From Bacteroidota bacterium (lineage in GTDB: Bacteria; Bacteroidota; Bacteroidia; NS11-12g; UBA955), in contig JAIYAW010000002.1 in the NCBI GenBank assembly GCA_027488835.1, positions 1 through 64,000 of the forward strand: a stretch of DNA of 64,000 nucleotides, in the 5' to 3' direction. Made by a program: the position numbers and the translations under genes. This document shows positions 18,051 through 28,542 of this stretch, one piece after another (the stretch's first letter is position 1; each line of letters begins with the position of its first letter). Under the pieces are notes generated by a model, which worked only from the letters and a program-made list of their open reading frames with translations, had not been told where the DNA came from and searched no databases.

Positions 18051-18246
18051 TTTGAATTTGAAATCAAATTTTAGTAATTTGCTTTTGATTCAAACAGTTC
18101 TCCAATTTTAAGACTTGAATAAAATTGATATTTGCAAAATAAAATTACATTTCTCAAAGATACCAAAATTTTGGTATTCAAAAACTCCCCAACTAGCGTA
18201 ATATCGTATCAGTTTTTAACAGTTAAACAATGTTTTCAAGCATATA

Positions 18247-18894
18247 ATGTATCAATCAATTACAAATTTAAATATTGTTATTTGCGACGATCATCAGGTT
18301 GTGTTGGAAGGACTAAATCAAATTTTATCGAATGAGGTAGGATTAAATCCTAAAGGATTATTTAATTCAGGAGCAAAGTTAATTCAATTTCTTTCCGATA
18401 AAAAGAATGTGGTTGATGTTATAATCATAGATGCGCAACTCAAAAATGAATCCGGATTTGAAATTGCCAAAGAAATAAGAAAATATGGAAAATTTAAAAT
18501 CATCATGTTTTCTTCATTTGTGGATTCCTATCTAATTCTCAAAGCAAAGCAAGCGGGTATAAATGCATGTATCTCTAAAGACATAGATTCACAAAGTTTG
18601 ATTCAAATAGTGAGAAATAAATCACTGGTTTTCTGCTCATTTCCTGAATTTGAAAGTAACACCGATACCATAAAAAGTGAAGAAATATTTTCAGCCATTG
18701 GTTTACTAACTAAACGAGAACTTGAATTAATGCGAGAATTGGTTACCGGTAATGTTTCGAAAGAATTGGCGAACAAATTAAACATTAGTGTTTACACCCT
18801 AGAAACGCATAAAAAGAATATTTTTCGCAAGTTAGAGATTAATTCTATTGGGGAATTGATTAATATTGCCCATAAATATCGCATAGTTGCCTAA
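18247..18894 (+). CDS. LuxR/NarL-family response regulator
   Basis: 215 residues. Receiver domain with the acidic pair Asp14-Asp15 (ICDDHQVV), phospho-acceptor Asp62 (IIIDAQL) and Lys111 (CISKD). A LuxR-type helix-turn-helix at about 152-207 reads LTKRELELMRELVTG and then VYTLETHKKNIFRKL. It should be phosphorylated by the kinase encoded 11 nt downstream. The 283-bp region before it contains the rpsP promoter and a weak GATATTTG box at about 18128-18135, nothing else clear. Confidence 0.9.
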   Translation: MYQSITNLNIVICDDHQVVLEGLNQILSNEVGLNPKGLFNSGAKLIQFLSDKKNVVDVIIIDAQLKNESGFEIAKEIRKYGKFKIIMFSSFVDSYLILKAKQAGINACISKDIDSQSLIQIVRNKSLVFCSFPEFESNTDTIKSEEIFSAIGLLTKRELELMRELVTGNVSKELANKLNISVYTLETHKKNIFRKLEINSIGELINIAHKYRIVA

Positions 18895-18905
18895 TTTTTC
18901 TTGCA

Positions 18906-20741
18906 TTGAACATTAACCGTAAAATAAGATACTTCACTTTATTTGTATTATTTCTCTCTTTTAACTTTGGGTTTACTCAAATTGAGGGACAAAAATTAGT
19001 ACCAAAGAGTATTTATTGTACGAAGAATAGAATTTCGTTGAATCAATATCTTGAAATTCAAAATTCAAATCAAATTAATTCCAAAAATTATAAGGGAAAT
19101 GAAGATTGTGAACGTTGGTTTGTATACGAAACTAACATACAACATCTTTCGGAGTTGGTAATAGAATTACCTGATCCATTGGCCGATTTGATTGAAGCCT
19201 ACGCGATATCTCCCAATAAGGAAATTTTAAAAATTGCTGTTGCTGGAGATGAAATAAAATTGACCAATTTTTTGATTAAAACCAGAAATCCCACCGGGAT
19301 ATTGAAAGTGCCAATCCCGGGCAAATACACCATTATTGTGAAATATGTGAGAACGGGTAAATTACCTCATCTCATGTGCAAAATTTGGAGTCTCCCCCAA
19401 TTTTTAGCATATAATTCAAGAGTTGAATACTTCTTTGGTTTTCTATATGGTGTCTTTTTTTTATATTTTGTATTTGCACTTTTTTTGGGGATTAAAAATA
19501 AGTCAAAAACATTTTTAATTTTCTCTTTATGGATATTAAGTAATATATCCTTCTTTGTTCTATCATCGGGTCACTTAAAATTTTATCTCTATCCCAATAC
19601 CCCGCATTTGAATAGCATTTTGAGAATGTATTTGTTATTTGTTTCTGGATTTACCTTGAGTGAGTTTTTGGTAGATTATTTACAAGTTAAACCTCAAACG
19701 AAATGGATACGACGTGTTATTTCATGTGTCTTGCTCTTGGCAACATTTTTTTTTATCTATGTACTAATTTTTCCCAATAACGGGTTAGAAAAAAGTCAAA
19801 ATCTAACTGTCAACATTATTCAATTTACATTTTTGATTTTGATTTTAATCCTATGTTCAATTCCATTTATTCATTATAAAGTTTATAAAAAGCTATCTTA
19901 CATGTATTTGGTTTTGCTTTTTAACACAGTCAATGCCGTGGTGTTTTTGATAATATCATTCAAAAATCATGAAATTGATTATAATAGCACCATGTTTTGG
20001 CTTTTGATATTGCCAATGTTGGAAGTAACCGCAATAGCTGTAACATTAACCGATAAGATTTTGTCAACTTTTCGCACTACCAACACGTTGTTAGAGAAGA
20101 ATTTAAATTTGCAATTAAATGCAAATAGTATACAAACAACGGCAGTAGAATTAGAGCGTAAAAGAATTGCCGTTGAACTGCACGATGATATTCTAAATAG
20201 ACTTTCAATTTTGTTAATGTTAAATAGGTCTGGAAATACAACCAATGAGATTATTGAATCAACATTGTCAGAAATTAATAAGGATATTCGAAATTATGCC
20301 TATCGTTTGTATCCCCCATGGATTGAGGAGTTAACCTTTATAGAAATGGTTGAGCGAGAACTTAAAGCAATGGCGGCAAGTTTGGATATAGAAATACAGT
20401 ATCATTTTTATGATTTGAAACATGAGTTTTCATCCATTCAAAAAATAAATGTTTTCAGAATTTTACAAGAGTTTTTGCAGAATTCACACAAGCACGGACA
20501 AGCAAAAAAAGTAACAATAGATATTTTTGAGCGAAATGAACTTATTGAAATTTATCTAGAAGACAATGGAACAGGATTTGATATGAGCACAATGATTTCA
20601 GGCATTGGAACAAATAGTGTAAAATCTAGGGTAAATATGCTCGGGGGTCAAATAACCATGAACTCCGAAATTGGGAAATCGGTTTCTTGGTTGATTTCAT
20701 TCCCACTTCAATTTAAAATCATCGAAATGCCGAATTTTTAA
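18906..20741 (+). CDS. Membrane sensor histidine kinase (7TMR-DISM type)
   Basis: 611 residues. Signal peptide (MNINRKIRYFTLFVLFLSFNF), a periplasmic beta-rich ligand domain of the 7TMR-DISM extracellular type, seven membrane helices (about 175-385), a short coiled coil, a HisKA_3 box with His426 in ERKRIAVELHDDIL, and an HATPase domain with the N-box FLQNSHKHG and G-box DNGTGFD. It pairs with the preceding NarL-type regulator. The start must be a TTG at 18906: no in-frame ATG precedes the signal peptide and the first internal Met is far inside. Ligand unknown. Confidence 0.88.
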   Translation: MNINRKIRYFTLFVLFLSFNFGFTQIEGQKLVPKSIYCTKNRISLNQYLEIQNSNQINSKNYKGNEDCERWFVYETNIQHLSELVIELPDPLADLIEAYAISPNKEILKIAVAGDEIKLTNFLIKTRNPTGILKVPIPGKYTIIVKYVRTGKLPHLMCKIWSLPQFLAYNSRVEYFFGFLYGVFFLYFVFALFLGIKNKSKTFLIFSLWILSNISFFVLSSGHLKFYLYPNTPHLNSILRMYLLFVSGFTLSEFLVDYLQVKPQTKWIRRVISCVLLLATFFFIYVLIFPNNGLEKSQNLTVNIIQFTFLILILILCSIPFIHYKVYKKLSYMYLVLLFNTVNAVVFLIISFKNHEIDYNSTMFWLLILPMLEVTAIAVTLTDKILSTFRTTNTLLEKNLNLQLNANSIQTTAVELERKRIAVELHDDILNRLSILLMLNRSGNTTNEIIESTLSEINKDIRNYAYRLYPPWIEELTFIEMVERELKAMAASLDIEIQYHFYDLKHEFSSIQKINVFRILQEFLQNSHKHGQAKKVTIDIFERNELIEIYLEDNGTGFDMSTMISGIGTNSVKSRVNMLGGQITMNSEIGKSVSWLISFPLQFKIIEMPNF

Positions 20742-20758
20742 CTCAAGTTAGTTTCAAA

Positions 20759-23059
20759 CTATAAAATTCGCATCTTAGCAAATTTCAATACCAAAACCTT
20801 CGTGCCAATATTGTCGAAGTTCACCTTGGCTTTCTGATTTTGTCCTTCACCTTCAATTTCTGCAACAACACCCCTGCCAAATCGTTGATGCTGCACCATG
20901 TCTCCAACTTTTAAATGACTAATATCGCCTGCTACAAAATTTGGATCCTCAGGTGGGAGCGGCGCCGCAGCCTTAGGAGTGGTGAATATTGATTTGTTTG
21001 ATGTTGGTTTATTCGCACTTACGAATTGTTCTTCGTCGCTATTTCTCTGGTAAACAGCCTTGCTCTTCATCGAAGCCAAGCTCATATCTAAATATTTGGC
21101 ATCAATTTCGTCAATAAACCTGCTCGGCTCACAAGGAATCAAGCTACCGTATTTGAATCTGCTTGTTGCGAAACTTAAATAGAGTTTTCTTTCTGCCCTA
21201 GTTACCGCCACATAAAACAACCTGCGCTCTTCTTCCAATTCTTGTCTGTTCATTAATGCCATTTGAGAAGGGAACAAATTCTCTTCCATCCCAATTAAAT
21301 GCACAATCGGAAACTCTAAACCTTTACTCGCGTGAATGGTCATTAGTGAAATGCAATCTCTGTCTGGATCTTTGTCCTTCTGATCGTCTGTATACAGTGC
21401 TACTTCTTCTAAAAAGTTGGCTAGCGTTTTGTCCTTTTCGCTTTCATCATCTTCAACAAACTCTTGAATACCATTCAATAGCTCGGTAATATTTTCATAG
21501 CGCGAAATTCCCTCAACAGATTTGTCTTCAAACAATGTGCGCATCAATCCTGTCTGTTTGGCAACATGTGTAGCCAAATCAAACGCATTGGTGGTTTCTG
21601 TCATTCCAACAAAACCCTGGATCATCATGCCAAAGTTTTCAATTTTAGGACCTCCATTTCCAATTTCTGGAAAGCTGCGGATGTTCTTAATCACTTCCCA
21701 CAAGCCCATGTTTTGTTGTCCCGACAAATAAATCAAACGGTTTAGTGATGTATCTCCAATTCCACGTGCAGGGTAGTTGATAATGCGTTTTAGCGCTTCT
21801 TCGTCGTTTGGATTGATTACAAACCTCAAATACGAAAGCAAATCTTTTACCTCTTTTCGTTGGTAAAAGCTTGTCCCTCCATAAATGCGATAATCAATTC
21901 CTTGCCTACGCAATGCTTCTTCCATAGCCCTACTTTGGGCATTGGTTCTGTATAAAATGGCGAATGCCTTATTGGGTAAATGTTCGTTTTGTTTGTCTTC
22001 GAAAATATACTCAGCAACCCTTTTGCCTTCATCGTTTTCAGAGGCATTTCGGGTTACTTTAATTTTGTCGCCTTCTTCGTTTGCAGTCCAAACTTTCTTT
22101 TCAAGTTGCTTCTTGTTGTTTTTAATTACACTCGAAGCAGCATTTACAATAATTTGCGTAGAACGATAATTTTGTTCTAGTTTATAGGTAGAAACGTCTG
22201 GATAATCGCGTTCAAAATTCAAAATGTTTTGGATATTGGCACCGCGGAAAGCATAGATACTTTGGGCATCATCGCCCACCACACAAATGTTCTGTGTAAC
22301 AGCAGCCAGCTTTTTGGTAATCATGTATTGCACATGGTTGGTATCTTGATACTCATCGACCAAAATATATTTGAATTTGTGTTGCCACTTGTTCAAAATA
22401 TCGGCATGATGCTTGAAAATCATGTGCGTATTCACCAGGATATCATCGAAATCCATGGCTCCGGCTTTAAAGCAACGGGTTGTATAAGCCAAATAGATGT
22501 CGGCAAATTTTCCACGGTTGGAAGCTTTGTCTTGGTTAATTAACTCCTCATTTTGGAAATAATCTTTGGCGGTAATTAAATTATTTTTTGCCATCGAAAT
22601 ACGTCCCAACACCAAATTGGGTTTGTACATTTTATCATCGATGTTCATTTCCTTCAAAATGGCTTTGATCAAGCTTTTGCTATCATCGGAATCGTAGATT
22701 GTAAAATTTGAAGGATATCCAATTCGCTCAGCTTCTTGACGAAGAATTCTGGCAAAAACACTATGAAAAGTCCCCATCCAGAGGTTTCGCGCATTACCAC
22801 CAACCAATTTTTCAATCCGGTTGCGCATTTCTTTGGCGGCCTTATTTGTAAAGGTAAGGGCAAGGATGTTAAAGGGATCAACGCCTTTATGAACAATATT
22901 GGCAATACGAAAAGTAAGCACACGCGTTTTTCCCGAACCTGCTCCAGCAATAATCATCACTGGTCCATCGGTATGGAGCACAGCTTGCATTTGCGGAGGA
23001 TTTAGATTGTCTAAAAACGGAGGTACTTCATCACTTTTCTCTTGATCAGGCCAATTCAT
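20759..23059 (-). CDS. ATP-dependent DNA helicase UvrD/PcrA
   Basis: 766 residues of superfamily 1A. Motif I AGAGSGKT, motif II LVDEYQDTN, motif III GDDAQSIYAFRGA, motif IV QNYRS, motif V MTIHASKGLEFP and motif VI VAVTRAERKLYLS are all intact. The C-terminal PcrA/UvrD tudor-like segment (VGDMVQHQRFGRGVVAEIEG) is present. It unwinds DNA 3'-5' in excision and mismatch repair and clears RecA or stalled polymerase. Convergent with the kinase gene, whose stop lies 17 nt away. Confidence 0.95.
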   Translation of the reverse strand: MNWPDQEKSDEVPPFLDNLNPPQMQAVLHTDGPVMIIAGAGSGKTRVLTFRIANIVHKGVDPFNILALTFTNKAAKEMRNRIEKLVGGNARNLWMGTFHSVFARILRQEAERIGYPSNFTIYDSDDSKSLIKAILKEMNIDDKMYKPNLVLGRISMAKNNLITAKDYFQNEELINQDKASNRGKFADIYLAYTTRCFKAGAMDFDDILVNTHMIFKHHADILNKWQHKFKYILVDEYQDTNHVQYMITKKLAAVTQNICVVGDDAQSIYAFRGANIQNILNFERDYPDVSTYKLEQNYRSTQIIVNAASSVIKNNKKQLEKKVWTANEEGDKIKVTRNASENDEGKRVAEYIFEDKQNEHLPNKAFAILYRTNAQSRAMEEALRRQGIDYRIYGGTSFYQRKEVKDLLSYLRFVINPNDEEALKRIINYPARGIGDTSLNRLIYLSGQQNMGLWEVIKNIRSFPEIGNGGPKIENFGMMIQGFVGMTETTNAFDLATHVAKQTGLMRTLFEDKSVEGISRYENITELLNGIQEFVEDDESEKDKTLANFLEEVALYTDDQKDKDPDRDCISLMTIHASKGLEFPIVHLIGMEENLFPSQMALMNRQELEEERRLFYVAVTRAERKLYLSFATSRFKYGSLIPCEPSRFIDEIDAKYLDMSLASMKSKAVYQRNSDEEQFVSANKPTSNKSIFTTPKAAAPLPPEDPNFVAGDISHLKVGDMVQHQRFGRGVVAEIEGEGQNQKAKVNFDNIGTKVLVLKFAKMRIL

Positions 23060-23066
23060 AAGAATA

Positions 23067-23074
23067 CAAAATTA
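23067..23074 (-). promoter_or_regulatory. -7 box for the helicase gene
   Basis: TAATTTTG on the minus strand, 7 nt before the ATG; a leader of a few nt at most. Confidence 0.55.
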
Positions 23075-23173
23075 GGGGATAAATGTCCCTGCAACAAAAA
23101 ATGGTAGTCCTATTATTGCGAAAACTACGTTTAATTTTCAACAATTTTCTTTCGATTTACAGGGAATTGATAT

Positions 23174-24112
23174 TTACCCGCAAGGCAAGGTAAACGTAAA
23201 TACAGAACCAGCGCCCTCGGTGCTCATGACGTGGATGGTTTCATTGTGCGCCTCAACAATATGTTTGCAAATACTTAATCCTAATCCACTGCCGCCAGTT
23301 TCTCTGTTGCGGTGTTTGTCTACCCTGTAGAATCTTTCGAAAACTCGGTTTAGATGTTGGTTTGGAATGCCTATCCCATTATCAGCAACCTCAATGATTA
23401 CTTTTTCGCCTGTATTACTCAAGCGAATATTGGTGTTCCCACCTTGATTTCCGTATTTGATAGAGTTGTAGACCAAATTCACGATTACCTGTCGAATTTT
23501 TGATTTATCTGCATTCACCAAATAAACACCATCTTTGGAATAGCAATGCAACTGAATATTTTTCTCTTTAGCTTGAATTTCAAGTTCTTCAATTACTTCG
23601 TGAACCAAAATTGACATGTCGAAAGGATCTATGTCTATTTGTAAAAAACCACTTTCGTATTTTGTAATTGTATCTAAGTCATTCACAATTTGACCCAAAC
23701 GTTGTGCATTTTTGTTGGCTTTTTCAAGAAAAAGCAACATTGTGTCTCTATCAATATCTGGATCTTCCAAAACCGTTTCAATATAACCTTGAATAGAAAA
23801 TAGGGGTGTCTTTAATTCGTGTGCTACATTTCCAATATAATCTCTGCGATAGGTTTCTAGTTGTTGCAATTTGTGCAATTCAACTTTTCGTGATTCGAAA
23901 AGCGATTTAAAAGCATCTTCAATGTCTTGGGCTTTGCTGTCATTTTCATGGAAGGCTTCGTTTTTTTCAATGTAAATAAGCCTTTCCAAATTTCTTAAAA
24001 CGCGTTTTTTTCGTTTTGCCCACAAAAAGCTAGATATTAAAATACCCATTCCCGCTGCCAAAAATAGCAGTGCAATCAATCCCCAAAACTCAATAGGTGT
24101 AAAATGAAACAT
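23174..24112 (-). CDS. PhoR-like sensor histidine kinase
   Basis: 312 residues. One N-terminal membrane helix (residues 8-33), a short linker helix, then HisKA with His98 in NVAHELKTPLFSIQGY and an HATPase domain with N-box NLVYNSIKYG, DNGIGIP, FERFYRVDK and GSGLGLSI. There is no periplasmic sensor or PAS domain, so it is smaller than classical PhoR. No response regulator is adjacent. I use the ATG at 24110-24112; a TTG two codons earlier would also be possible. Confidence 0.88.
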   Translation of the reverse strand: MFHFTPIEFWGLIALLFLAAGMGILISSFLWAKRKKRVLRNLERLIYIEKNEAFHENDSKAQDIEDAFKSLFESRKVELHKLQQLETYRRDYIGNVAHELKTPLFSIQGYIETVLEDPDIDRDTMLLFLEKANKNAQRLGQIVNDLDTITKYESGFLQIDIDPFDMSILVHEVIEELEIQAKEKNIQLHCYSKDGVYLVNADKSKIRQVIVNLVYNSIKYGNQGGNTNIRLSNTGEKVIIEVADNGIGIPNQHLNRVFERFYRVDKHRNRETGGSGLGLSICKHIVEAHNETIHVMSTEGAGSVFTFTLPCG

Positions 24113-24124
24113 TTTCAATTCTTA

Positions 24125-24155
24125 CAAATATAAGAGGTTCAGCAGGAGTTCCCAA
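24125..24155 (-). promoter_or_regulatory. Promoter of the PhoR-like kinase gene
   Basis: On the minus strand, TTG (24155-24153) and TATATTTG (24132-24125), 20 nt apart. Divergent from the glyQS promoter. Confidence 0.7.
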
Positions 24156-24200
24156 ATTAAGTGTTCGTTACCATGTTCCATATTTTTGTAGGAAATTGGT

Positions 24201-24208
24201 TATCTTTG
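24201..24208 (+). promoter_or_regulatory. -7 box for glyQS-pgk
   Basis: TATCTTTG, 10 nt before the glyQS ATG. A TTG stands at 24186-24188, but only 12 nt away. Confidence 0.6.
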
Positions 24209-24218
24209 CACCCAATTT

Positions 24219-25754
24219 ATGAGCGATTCTAATCTCTTCGATAAAATTATTTCTCACGCCAAAGAATACGGTTTTGTGTTTCCAAGCAGTGATATTTATG
24301 GTGGCCTTGCCGCCGTATATGATTATGGTCAAAATGGGGTAGAACTCCGCAACAATTTACGTCAATATTGGTATTTGTCAATGACCCGCTTGAACCAAAA
24401 TATAGTAGGGTTAGATTCTGCCATTTTTATGCATCCAAAGGTTTGGAAAGCAAGTGGTCACGTAGATGGATTTAATGATCCTATGATTGACAACAAAGAC
24501 AGTAAAAAGCGCTATCGAGCTGATGTATTAATCGAAGATCACCAAGAAAAAATCCGTCAAAAAATTGATAAAGAAGTAGAAAAAGCAGCAAAACGCTTTG
24601 GTGAAACTTTTGACGCAACAATGTATCGAAATACCAATCCACGTGTGGTTGAATACCAACAAAAGATTGACCAAATGGATGGAGTGTTGAAAGAAGGATT
24701 AGAAACGGGTAACTTGGCAATGATCAAACAACTCATTGAAGACGAGGGAATTGTTTGTCCTATCAGTGGTTCTAAAAACTGGACCGACGTGCGTCAGTTT
24801 AACCTGATGTATAGCACCCAAATGAGTGCCTTAGACAGTGGTGAAGACCAATTGTATTTGCGTCCAGAAACTGCCCAAGGTATTTTTGTAAACTTCCTAA
24901 ATGTGCAAAAAACGGGCAGAATGAAATTGCCATTTGGAATTGCACAAACGGGTAAAGCCTTCAGAAATGAAATTGTAGCCCGCCAATTCATCATGCGTAT
25001 GAAAGAATTCGAACAAATGGAAATGCAGTTTTTCTGCAAACCAGGTACCGAATTGCAATGGTATGAATATTGGAAAGAAGCGCGTTTGCGTTGGCATAAA
25101 TCTTTGGGTACTCCAGATTCAATGTATCGTTACCACGATCATGTGAAGTTGGCACATTACGCCAATGCAGCGGTTGACATAGAATTTGATTTCCCATTTG
25201 GATTCAAAGAAGTGGAGGGAATTCACTCTCGTACCGATTTCGATTTAGGTAAACACGAAGAATTCAGTGGTAAAAAATTGCGTTATTTCGATCCTGAAAC
25301 CAACGAAAGTTATATTCCTTATGTGGTTGAAACCAGTATCGGTTTAGACCGTTTGTTTTTATTAACTATGTGTCAAGCATTCCACGAAGAGGAAGTAGAT
25401 GGAGATACTAGAACAGTGTTGAAACTTCACCCAGCCATTGCCCCTGTAAAGTGTGCCATTTTGCCTTTGGTAAAAAAGGACGGCTTGCCGGAATTGGCTG
25501 AAAAAATTTATAACGATTTGCGTTTCGATTTCAATGTTTACATTGAAGACAAAGACAGTATTGGAAAGCGTTACCGAAGAATGGATGCCATTGGTACCCC
25601 ATTTTGTGTAACCATTGATCATGATAGTTTGGTAAATGGCGATGTCACTATCCGCCACCGCGATACCATGTTGCAAACAAGAGTTAAAATTGAAGAATTA
25701 TCAGATATTCTTGCAAAAGAAACAGGCATGAACAACCTTTTAAAAGCACTATAA
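24219..25754 (+). CDS. glyQS: Glycyl-tRNA synthetase (dimeric alpha2 type)
   Basis: 511 residues in a single chain, the class II alpha2 enzyme rather than the split GlyQ/GlyS. Recognisable parts are the N-terminal [35 protein letters not shown], the motif 2 region [12 protein letters not shown], the motif 3 region [12 protein letters not shown], and a C-terminal anticodon-binding domain. It charges tRNA-Gly. pgk starts 2 nt after its stop, so the two are co-transcribed. Confidence 0.95.
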   Translation: MSDSNLFDKIISHAKEYGFVFPSSDIYGGLAAVYDYGQNGVELRNNLRQYWYLSMTRLNQNIVGLDSAIFMHPKVWKASGHVDGFNDPMIDNKDSKKRYRADVLIEDHQEKIRQKIDKEVEKAAKRFGETFDATMYRNTNPRVVEYQQKIDQMDGVLKEGLETGNLAMIKQLIEDEGIVCPISGSKNWTDVRQFNLMYSTQMSALDSGEDQLYLRPETAQGIFVNFLNVQKTGRMKLPFGIAQTGKAFRNEIVARQFIMRMKEFEQMEMQFFCKPGTELQWYEYWKEARLRWHKSLGTPDSMYRYHDHVKLAHYANAAVDIEFDFPFGFKEVEGIHSRTDFDLGKHEEFSGKKLRYFDPETNESYIPYVVETSIGLDRLFLLTMCQAFHEEEVDGDTRTVLKLHPAIAPVKCAILPLVKKDGLPELAEKIYNDLRFDFNVYIEDKDSIGKRYRRMDAIGTPFCVTIDHDSLVNGDVTIRHRDTMLQTRVKIEELSDILAKETGMNNLLKAL

Positions 25755-25756
25755 AA

Positions 25757-26950
25757 ATGAAAAATTCTATAGAAAATATTTCCTTAGCTGGAGAAAAAGT
25801 ATTATTGCGCGTTGACTTTAATGTGCCATTGAATGCCGAATTTGAAATTACCGACGACTCACGGATGCGTGCTGCAATCCCAACAATTGAAAAGATTTTG
25901 AAGGACGGTGGATCAGTAATTATCATGAGCCATTTGGGCCGTCCGAAAGAAGGTCCAGAAGATAAATTCTCTTTAAAACACCTCGTAAAGCATTTATCTG
26001 AATTGCTAAATACCGATGTTCAATTTGCATATGATTGCATTGGTGATGAAGCAGTTGAGAAGGCTGCTGCGTTGCAAGCAGGACAAGTATTGTTGCTGGA
26101 AAATTTGCGTTTTTATAAAGAGGAAACCAAAGGAGATAGAGATTTTACAAAAAAATTGGCGGCATTGGGTACCTTTTATGTAAACGATGCTTTTGGAACT
26201 GCACATAGGGCGCATGCTTCTACAGCTATTATTGCAGAGTTTTTCCCAGGTAAAAAAGCGTTTGGCTTTGTAATGGGACAAGAAGTTGCAAATGCAATCA
26301 AAGTGATGGCTAATCCTGAACGCCCATTTACAGCCATTGTAGGAGGAGCGAAGGTTTCAGACAAAATTTTAATCGTTGAAAATTTATTGAGCATTGCCAA
26401 TAACATCATCATTGGTGGTGGAATGGCATACACGTTTTTCAAAGCCCAAGGCGGTACAATTGGTAATTCTTTGTGTGAAGACGAACGTTTGGATACCTGC
26501 TTAGAAATCCTTCAAAAAGCAAAAGAAAAAGGAGTAAATATTTATTTACCAATGGATTCTACCATTGCTGATAAGTTTGCTCCTGATGCGAATACCCAAA
26601 ACTGTGAAAGCAATTCAATTCCAGATGGTTGGATGGGCTTAGACATTGGACAAAAAGCTGCTGCCGATTTCAAAGAAGTGGTATTGAACAGCAAAACGAT
26701 TTTGTGGAATGGTCCGATGGGCGTTTTCGAAATGGAAGCATTTGAAAATGGAACCAAAACCATTGCTGAGGCAGTTGCAACGGCCACTGAGAGCGGAGCT
26801 TTTAGTTTAATTGGCGGCGGAGACAGCGCAGCTGCAGTCTACAAATTTGATTTTGAAAACCAAGTTAGCTATGTAAGTACTGGTGGCGGTGCGTTGTTGG
26901 AATACTTTGAAGGAAAAGAACTTCCAGGTATTGCTGCAATTAACGCGTAA
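25757..26950 (+). CDS. pgk: Phosphoglycerate kinase
   Basis: 397 residues. The N-domain has [19 protein letters not shown] and the ENLRFYKEE segment; the C-domain has [19 protein letters not shown] and GGGDSAAAV for nucleotide binding. It interconverts 1,3-bisphosphoglycerate and 3-phosphoglycerate with ADP/ATP in glycolysis. Second gene after glyQS. Its last 11 nt overlap the end of the convergent gene at 26940. Confidence 0.96.
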   Translation: MKNSIENISLAGEKVLLRVDFNVPLNAEFEITDDSRMRAAIPTIEKILKDGGSVIIMSHLGRPKEGPEDKFSLKHLVKHLSELLNTDVQFAYDCIGDEAVEKAAALQAGQVLLLENLRFYKEETKGDRDFTKKLAALGTFYVNDAFGTAHRAHASTAIIAEFFPGKKAFGFVMGQEVANAIKVMANPERPFTAIVGGAKVSDKILIVENLLSIANNIIIGGGMAYTFFKAQGGTIGNSLCEDERLDTCLEILQKAKEKGVNIYLPMDSTIADKFAPDANTQNCESNSIPDGWMGLDIGQKAAADFKEVVLNSKTILWNGPMGVFEMEAFENGTKTIAEAVATATESGAFSLIGGGDSAAAVYKFDFENQVSYVSTGGGALLEYFEGKELPGIAAINA

Positions 26951-27419
26951 TTAAACTCTTTTTTTCAGCTGCAGATAGATCATCGCAGTTGTTAAAAAAT
27001 GCCTTCATTATTGACCAAAGTGGTTCTGAAGATTTAATATTCTTTAATAAAAATGCTTTGTCTTCTTTTACGTGGGCTCTCATATTTAACATCGACGGGG
27101 TTCGAGATTCGAAGCTGAAACGCAAGTATCTAATTTCTCCGTCGTTCGGTGCTTTTGATACACTTGTATTTAATTGATTGTATGCAATTTTTGCATTGCT
27201 TAGCTTGGTTGAAACCCATGTTGCATTTCTGGCTTCCAGGGCCTTTCCCATTGCATAAAATGCCCTTGATGTGGCGCTTTGATTCAAATAAGGTTGGGTA
27301 ATCTCAATCAGTTTGGTTAACGAAGATTCGTTCGTGATTGCTGACTTATATGTCTCCCTAATTTGGGGTAAATTAGGTTCAGATAAAAAAAATGTAACAA
27401 GTGAAAAAATCCAAAGCAT
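26940..27419 (-). CDS. Small secreted protein of unknown function
   Basis: 159 residues with a short hydrophobic N-terminus ([13 protein letters not shown]) likely to be a signal peptide. The rest is helical and TPR-like in feel ([18 protein letters not shown]) without a clear motif; it contains [13 protein letters not shown] near the end. I do not recognise the family. Its stop codon lies inside the 3' end of pgk, an 11-nt convergent overlap. It lies 45 nt downstream of corA and might be read through from it. Confidence 0.6.
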   Translation of the reverse strand: MLWIFSLVTFFLSEPNLPQIRETYKSAITNESSLTKLIEITQPYLNQSATSRAFYAMGKALEARNATWVSTKLSNAKIAYNQLNTSVSKAPNDGEIRYLRFSFESRTPSMLNMRAHVKEDKAFLLKNIKSSEPLWSIMKAFFNNCDDLSAAEKKSLITR

Positions 27420-27464
27420 AATGGGGTAACAAAAAAAATTAAATTTGGTTTTAGAACGGGATGA

Positions 27465-28415
27465 TTATAACCAACGTTTTCTTCTAAAGAAGTATAATGT
27501 TCCTAGTGAAGACGAAATCATAAACGCAATTGCGAACACATATCCGTATTTCCAATGAATTTCTGGCATTGATTCAAAATTCATTCCGTATAAACTGGCA
27601 ATCAGGGTAGGAGGCATGAAAATTACACTTGCAACGGTAAAGATTTTGATAATTTTATTTTGCTCAATGTTAATCAAACCCATGAATGTATTTTGTAAAT
27701 ATTCGAGTCTTTCAAAGTTGAAACTTGTATGATCAATTAATGAGTTAATATCTTTAATTACAATACGCAGTCTTTCATAATCTTCACCTTCAAACTCTTT
27801 GCTTTTTAAAATGGCAGAAAGTACGCGTTGTTTATCGACAGCATTTTGTCGGAGCTCCATGGTTAACTCTTGAACACGGTTGATATTCAAAATGAGTTCT
27901 TCGTCGGGATCTCTGTCGAATGTCATTTCTTTAGAAAGTCCACTTACTTGACGTGCCAAATTTTCTAAGATATCGGCATCATTGTCTACTCCCATTTCAA
28001 GTAGGGTAGCCATGATTTGTTTTCCAGAATGGAAGAACCGGCCAGCACCCTTAATTTTTTTTACACAGTCAGAGAAGGCAGTAAGGTCAGAATCTCTATA
28101 GGTAAATAAAATTTCATCTTGAAGGATGAAGGAAACGGCGTTTGAATGAAATTGTGTTCCGTCGGCACTTAGCTGAAGGAAGTTACTATTTGCAATAATT
28201 TCATCGTCGGTTTCGAAGTAACGCGATGAACTTTCAATTTCTAATTGCTCTTGACGGGACTGGAATTTGAATTCAAAATGTGCTTCTACGTCTTTAATTT
28301 CAGCTGCTGATGGATCTTGAAGGTCAATCCATACCAATTCATCAATAGACTCTACTTGAGCCAAGTTCTGCACCTTGTGCACGCGATTTTGTCGTTTGAA
28401 GTAAACGCGTAACAT
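27465..28415 (-). CDS. corA: CorA-type magnesium transporter
   Basis: 316 residues. A large cytoplasmic N-terminal domain and long stalk helix (LSKEMTFDRDPDEELILNIN) lead to two C-terminal membrane helices. The first ends in the selectivity signature YGMNF, and the basic tail (RRKRWL) follows the second. CorA pentamers admit Mg2+, Co2+ or Ni2+ driven by membrane potential. The metal is inferred from GMN. Confidence 0.93.
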   Translation of the reverse strand: MLRVYFKRQNRVHKVQNLAQVESIDELVWIDLQDPSAAEIKDVEAHFEFKFQSRQEQLEIESSSRYFETDDEIIANSNFLQLSADGTQFHSNAVSFILQDEILFTYRDSDLTAFSDCVKKIKGAGRFFHSGKQIMATLLEMGVDNDADILENLARQVSGLSKEMTFDRDPDEELILNINRVQELTMELRQNAVDKQRVLSAILKSKEFEGEDYERLRIVIKDINSLIDHTSFNFERLEYLQNTFMGLINIEQNKIIKIFTVASVIFMPPTLIASLYGMNFESMPEIHWKYGYVFAIAFMISSSLGTLYFFRRKRWL

Positions 28416-28462
28416 AACTTATATTATAACTTCGGGGTTCTCCGTCCATTTGATTCGAGGTG

Positions 28463-28470
28463 CAAAGATA
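28463..28470 (-). promoter_or_regulatory. -7 box for corA
   Basis: TATCTTTG on the minus strand, 47 nt before the ATG, leaving a leader of about 40 nt. No -33 TTG at normal distance. The decamer repeat at 28491 begins 20 bp further upstream, where a -33 element would lie. Confidence 0.6.
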
Positions 28471-28490
28471 CGGAAAAGGGGAATAAAAGG

Positions 28491-28542
28491 GTTTATAAAT
28501 GTTTATAAAAGTTTATGAGGGTTTAGACGCATTGCCATGCGT
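28491..28542. repeat. Phased GTTTATRAR decamer repeat, corA copy
   Basis: Four 10-bp units in register: GTTTATAAAT, GTTTATAAAA, GTTTATGAGG and GTTTAGACGC. A small hairpin (ACGCAT, TGCC, ATGCGT at 28527-28542) follows. Unit order matches the repeats at 42752-42920 read on the minus strand. The rest of the 353-bp gap (28543-28768) holds no gene; I see only a short hairpin TCTCTTT/AAAGAGA near 28630 and A/T-rich sequence. Confidence 0.8.

Noticed and set aside
18128-18135. GATATTTG as promoter of the response-regulator gene.
   Set aside because: The first base of the -7 box mismatches and it lies over 110 nt from the start; no -33 box.
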